From contig NZ_ACDZ02000002.1 in assembly GCF_000173915.1 (NCBI RefSeq), positions 1 to 39,104 on the forward strand: DNA of 39,104 bases, written 5' to 3'. The stretch comes from Gemella haemolysans ATCC 10379 (GTDB taxonomy: Bacteria; Bacillota; Bacilli; Staphylococcales; Gemellaceae). The position numbers were made by a program, and so were the translations under genes. Shown here in pieces: positions 37,419 to 39,104 of the stretch. Below the pieces are notes generated by a model. The model did no database searches. It worked only from the letters and a program-made list of their open reading frames with translations, and was not told the origin of the DNA. Position 1 is the stretch's first letter. Every line of letters begins with the position of its first letter.

Positions 37419-37472
37419 GGGAGTAACTCAAAAATCGTGATTTTTTAAGAAACAAGACTTTATTGAGTCACT
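37419..37472. repeat. Imperfect inverted repeat with dispersed motif, copy 2
   Basis: AGTAACTCAA (37422-37431) pairs with TTGAGTCACT (37463-37472) at 9 of 10 positions, with AT-rich sequence between. The left arm is part of the motif GGGAGTAACTCAAAAATC shared with 5031-5048. It may be a small decayed repeat element in the spacer between hslO and the LOG-family gene. Confidence 0.35.
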
Positions 37473-37526
37473 TTTTTAAAATTCAGGACTTTTTGGTAAA
37501 CCTCGTTAACTTAACAACATCTTCTC

Positions 37527-38072
37527 TTATTTATTATTATAATTTCTAATAAACTCATGCATTTCAGCTACATTATCAGTAAATAATGTCCTTTGTCTAT
37601 CTTCTTTAGTTAAAAACCCTTCTTCAACCATCTTATCAAAATATTGTTCTAGAAAATCATAGTATCCATCAATATTCATAAAAATACATGGTGCATCTTT
37701 TTTACCTACTCGAACCCATGAAATCACCTGTGATATTTCTTCTAATGTTCCAGGACCTCCTGGCAAAGCAACAAATACATCACCTAAGTCAACAAGCTTT
37801 TCCTTTCTTATAGACATGTCATCAACAATAATAAATTCAGTAATACCAGTATGACTAATCTCTCTGTCTACTAAAAATTGAGGCATTATACCAATAACTT
37901 CACTACTATTTTCCAAGACAGTATCAGCTATAACACCCATTAATCCAACTTTACCACCACCATAAACTAATGTGTGATTATTATTAGCAATCCACTTACC
38001 AAGTTCTTTAGCATTTTCTTTATATGCTTCATTTCTACCATTATTAGCTCCACAAAAAACAGTAATTTTCAT
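37527..38072 (-). CDS. LOG-family protein (nucleotide 5'-monophosphate nucleosidase type), 181 aa
   Basis: Lysine decarboxylase-like Rossmann protein of the LOG/YvdD family, which cleaves cytokinin- or purine-type nucleoside monophosphates to free base and ribose phosphate. It opens MKITVFCGANNG and has VYGGGKVGLMGVIADTVL at residues about 36-53. The hallmark PGGPGTLEE, here the PGGxGTxxE form, is near 114. Many bacterial LOG proteins have unknown physiological substrates. Start ATG follows AAGGAGG. It lies between coaX and hslO as a single gene. Confidence 0.9.
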   Translation of the reverse strand: MKITVFCGANNGRNEAYKENAKELGKWIANNNHTLVYGGGKVGLMGVIADTVLENSSEVIGIMPQFLVDREISHTGITEFIIVDDMSIRKEKLVDLGDVFVALPGGPGTLEEISQVISWVRVGKKDAPCIFMNIDGYYDFLEQYFDKMVEEGFLTKEDRQRTLFTDNVAEMHEFIRNYNNK

Positions 38073-38127
38073 TATTACTAGCCTCCTTTTAAATATCTAA
38101 TGAGTTATCTTTATTTATTTCATGTAA

Positions 38128-38161
38128 AAGATTTACCTCTCTGTCTAGAGTGGTAAATCTT
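38128..38161 (-). terminator. coaX terminator
   Basis: AAGATTTACC (38128-38137) pairs perfectly with GGTAAATCTT (38152-38161), with a short inner CTC/GAG stem. On the minus strand TTTACATG follows, only moderately T-rich. It ends the coaX transcript before the LOG gene. Confidence 0.7.
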
Positions 38162-38187
38162 CAATTCTTTTCTATTCACTAATAATA

Positions 38188-38961
38188 TTATTTCTCTTTA
38201 TTCATTTTATATAATTCAATAATACCTTTTAGCGTTAATTCTTCATCAACTACGTCAACTACATCACTATATTTGGCTATAAATTTAGATAGACCACCTG
38301 TTAATACTACTTTATAATCTTTACCTAAATCTTGTTTCAGATGCTTGATAATATTTTCAAATTGACCCAAGAAACCATAGAATAATCCCGCTTGCATCTG
38401 ACTAGTTGTATCTAATCCTAAAGAAGTATTTACAGCTTCAAATTCTACTCTTGGTAACTTAGCAGCTCTTGAATACAGAGCTTCTGCACTAATATTCATA
38501 CCTGGACAGATAATTCCTCCACGATAATTCATATCTTCATCTACACAGTCAAATGTAGTAGCCGTCCCAAAATCCACAACAATAGCAGGTAAATAAGAAC
38601 TAACTTTCGCACCAACGATATCAACAACACGATCCGCTCCAAGTTTACTACTATAAGGTTCCGGAACTTTTATTCCAGTATTAATTTCCGCCGAAACTAC
38701 AACTGGTTCTTTTTCAAAATATTTTTTACTCAGTAGTTCTAGAGCAAACATCATCTTTGGAACAACACTTGAAATAACTACCCCATCAAAATCTTCAAAC
38801 TTTATTCCTTTATCAATGAAGAAATTTCGAATAATAACATAAAGTTCATCTTCAGTTTTAGTATTGTCTGTGGCAATGCGCCAAGAATGAAGCATCTTAT
38901 AATCACTTCCAAATACTCCAAGTACAATATTCGTATTTCCAACATCTAATGCAAAAATCAT
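38188..38961 (-). CDS. coaX: Type III pantothenate kinase, 257 aa
   Basis: First step of coenzyme A synthesis (pantothenate to 4'-phosphopantothenate), the CoaX type that is not inhibited by CoA. The N-terminal phosphate loop is MIFALDVGNTNIVLGVF. Further motifs are LGADRVVDIVGAK near 105 and VVDFGTATTFDCVD near 125, then GGIICPGMNIS. Length is typical. Start ATG follows AGGAG. An extended -10 promoter (TGG-TATAAT, near 39001-39007) lies upstream. Confidence 0.97.
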   Translation of the reverse strand: MIFALDVGNTNIVLGVFGSDYKMLHSWRIATDNTKTEDELYVIIRNFFIDKGIKFEDFDGVVISSVVPKMMFALELLSKKYFEKEPVVVSAEINTGIKVPEPYSSKLGADRVVDIVGAKVSSYLPAIVVDFGTATTFDCVDEDMNYRGGIICPGMNISAEALYSRAAKLPRVEFEAVNTSLGLDTTSQMQAGLFYGFLGQFENIIKHLKQDLGKDYKVVLTGGLSKFIAKYSDVVDVVDEELTLKGIIELYKMNKEK

Positions 38962-39000
38962 TTACAATCTCCTATGATTAACTTATTTTAACAATGATTA

Positions 39001-39007
39001 TATTATA
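39001..39007 (-). promoter_or_regulatory. coaX promoter (extended -10)
   Basis: On the minus strand TATAAT preceded by TGG lies about 40 bases before the coaX ATG. No clear -35; the extended TGN element may compensate. Confidence 0.5.
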
Positions 39008-39104
39008 CCACAATTATTCTAATGCAAATAGTAAAATACAAATATAATTAGAATTAGCAAATTAAACTACTCGTAAAACTAAAAAATTGTTGACTAAAAC
39101 ATTA

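Overview
This is a chromosomal stretch of an AT-rich, low-GC Gram-positive bacterium (Bacillota). Gene content and order (cggR-gap-pgk-tpiA-eno, zwf/gnd, rplS with a leader, hslO-xpt-guaB, an MsmK-type sugar ATPase, AGGAGG ribosome binding sites) resemble Gemella or a close relative. That placement is inference from gene content, not a database match. Nearly all of the window is ordinary housekeeping and sugar metabolism, with three spots that stand out.

Layout. 1-294 is the right end of an IS3-family element. 325-3944 (minus) is an operon of an ABC ATPase, an 870-residue FtsX-type permease and a 95-codon gene with an in-frame TGA at codon 31 in a Cys-TGA-Gly-Gly-Gly context. A good bacterial SECIS hairpin follows that TGA, so the gene reads as a selenoprotein. 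4116-4958 (plus) holds an Spx/ArsC-like protein and rplS. 5132-6205 (minus) holds a PfoR-like membrane protein and a 53-residue membrane peptide. 6363-9352 (minus) is a flavin operon: cytosolic ApbE, an FMN reductase, and an FMN reductase-PAS fusion with a tail carrying two DATSGAS flavinylation-like motifs. 9894-15162 (minus) is a CcpA-type sugar ABC operon with nanE, probably for amino sugars or sialic acid. 15705-21238 (minus) is the CggR-controlled glycolytic operon without a phosphoglycerate mutase. 21410-26618 (minus) holds an unknown protein, asparaginase, carbonic anhydrase, zwf and gnd.

On the plus strand, 27063-28514 is aldA. A 270-base leader (28886-29159) follows, with a 17-codon Tyr/Phe-containing leader peptide and a chain of mutually exclusive hairpins ending in a terminator. 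It precedes an NSS-family amino-acid transporter and looks like a classical attenuator. 30614-34214 is the riboflavin operon ribD-ribE-ribBA-ribH under an FMN riboswitch. 34271-38961 (minus) is guaB, xpt, hslO, a LOG-family gene and coaX.

How the parts connect. Riboflavin made by the rib operon is the precursor of the FMN and FAD used by the ApbE/FMN-reductase operon. Glycolysis, the oxidative pentose phosphate branch, sugar uptake and AldA form a carbon-metabolism block with CggR and CcpA-like sites. All 38 coding genes I called end in TAA (27) or TAG (11) and none in TGA, which fits a special role for the TGA in the selenoprotein gene. I saw no rRNA, tRNA, CRISPR array or prophage.
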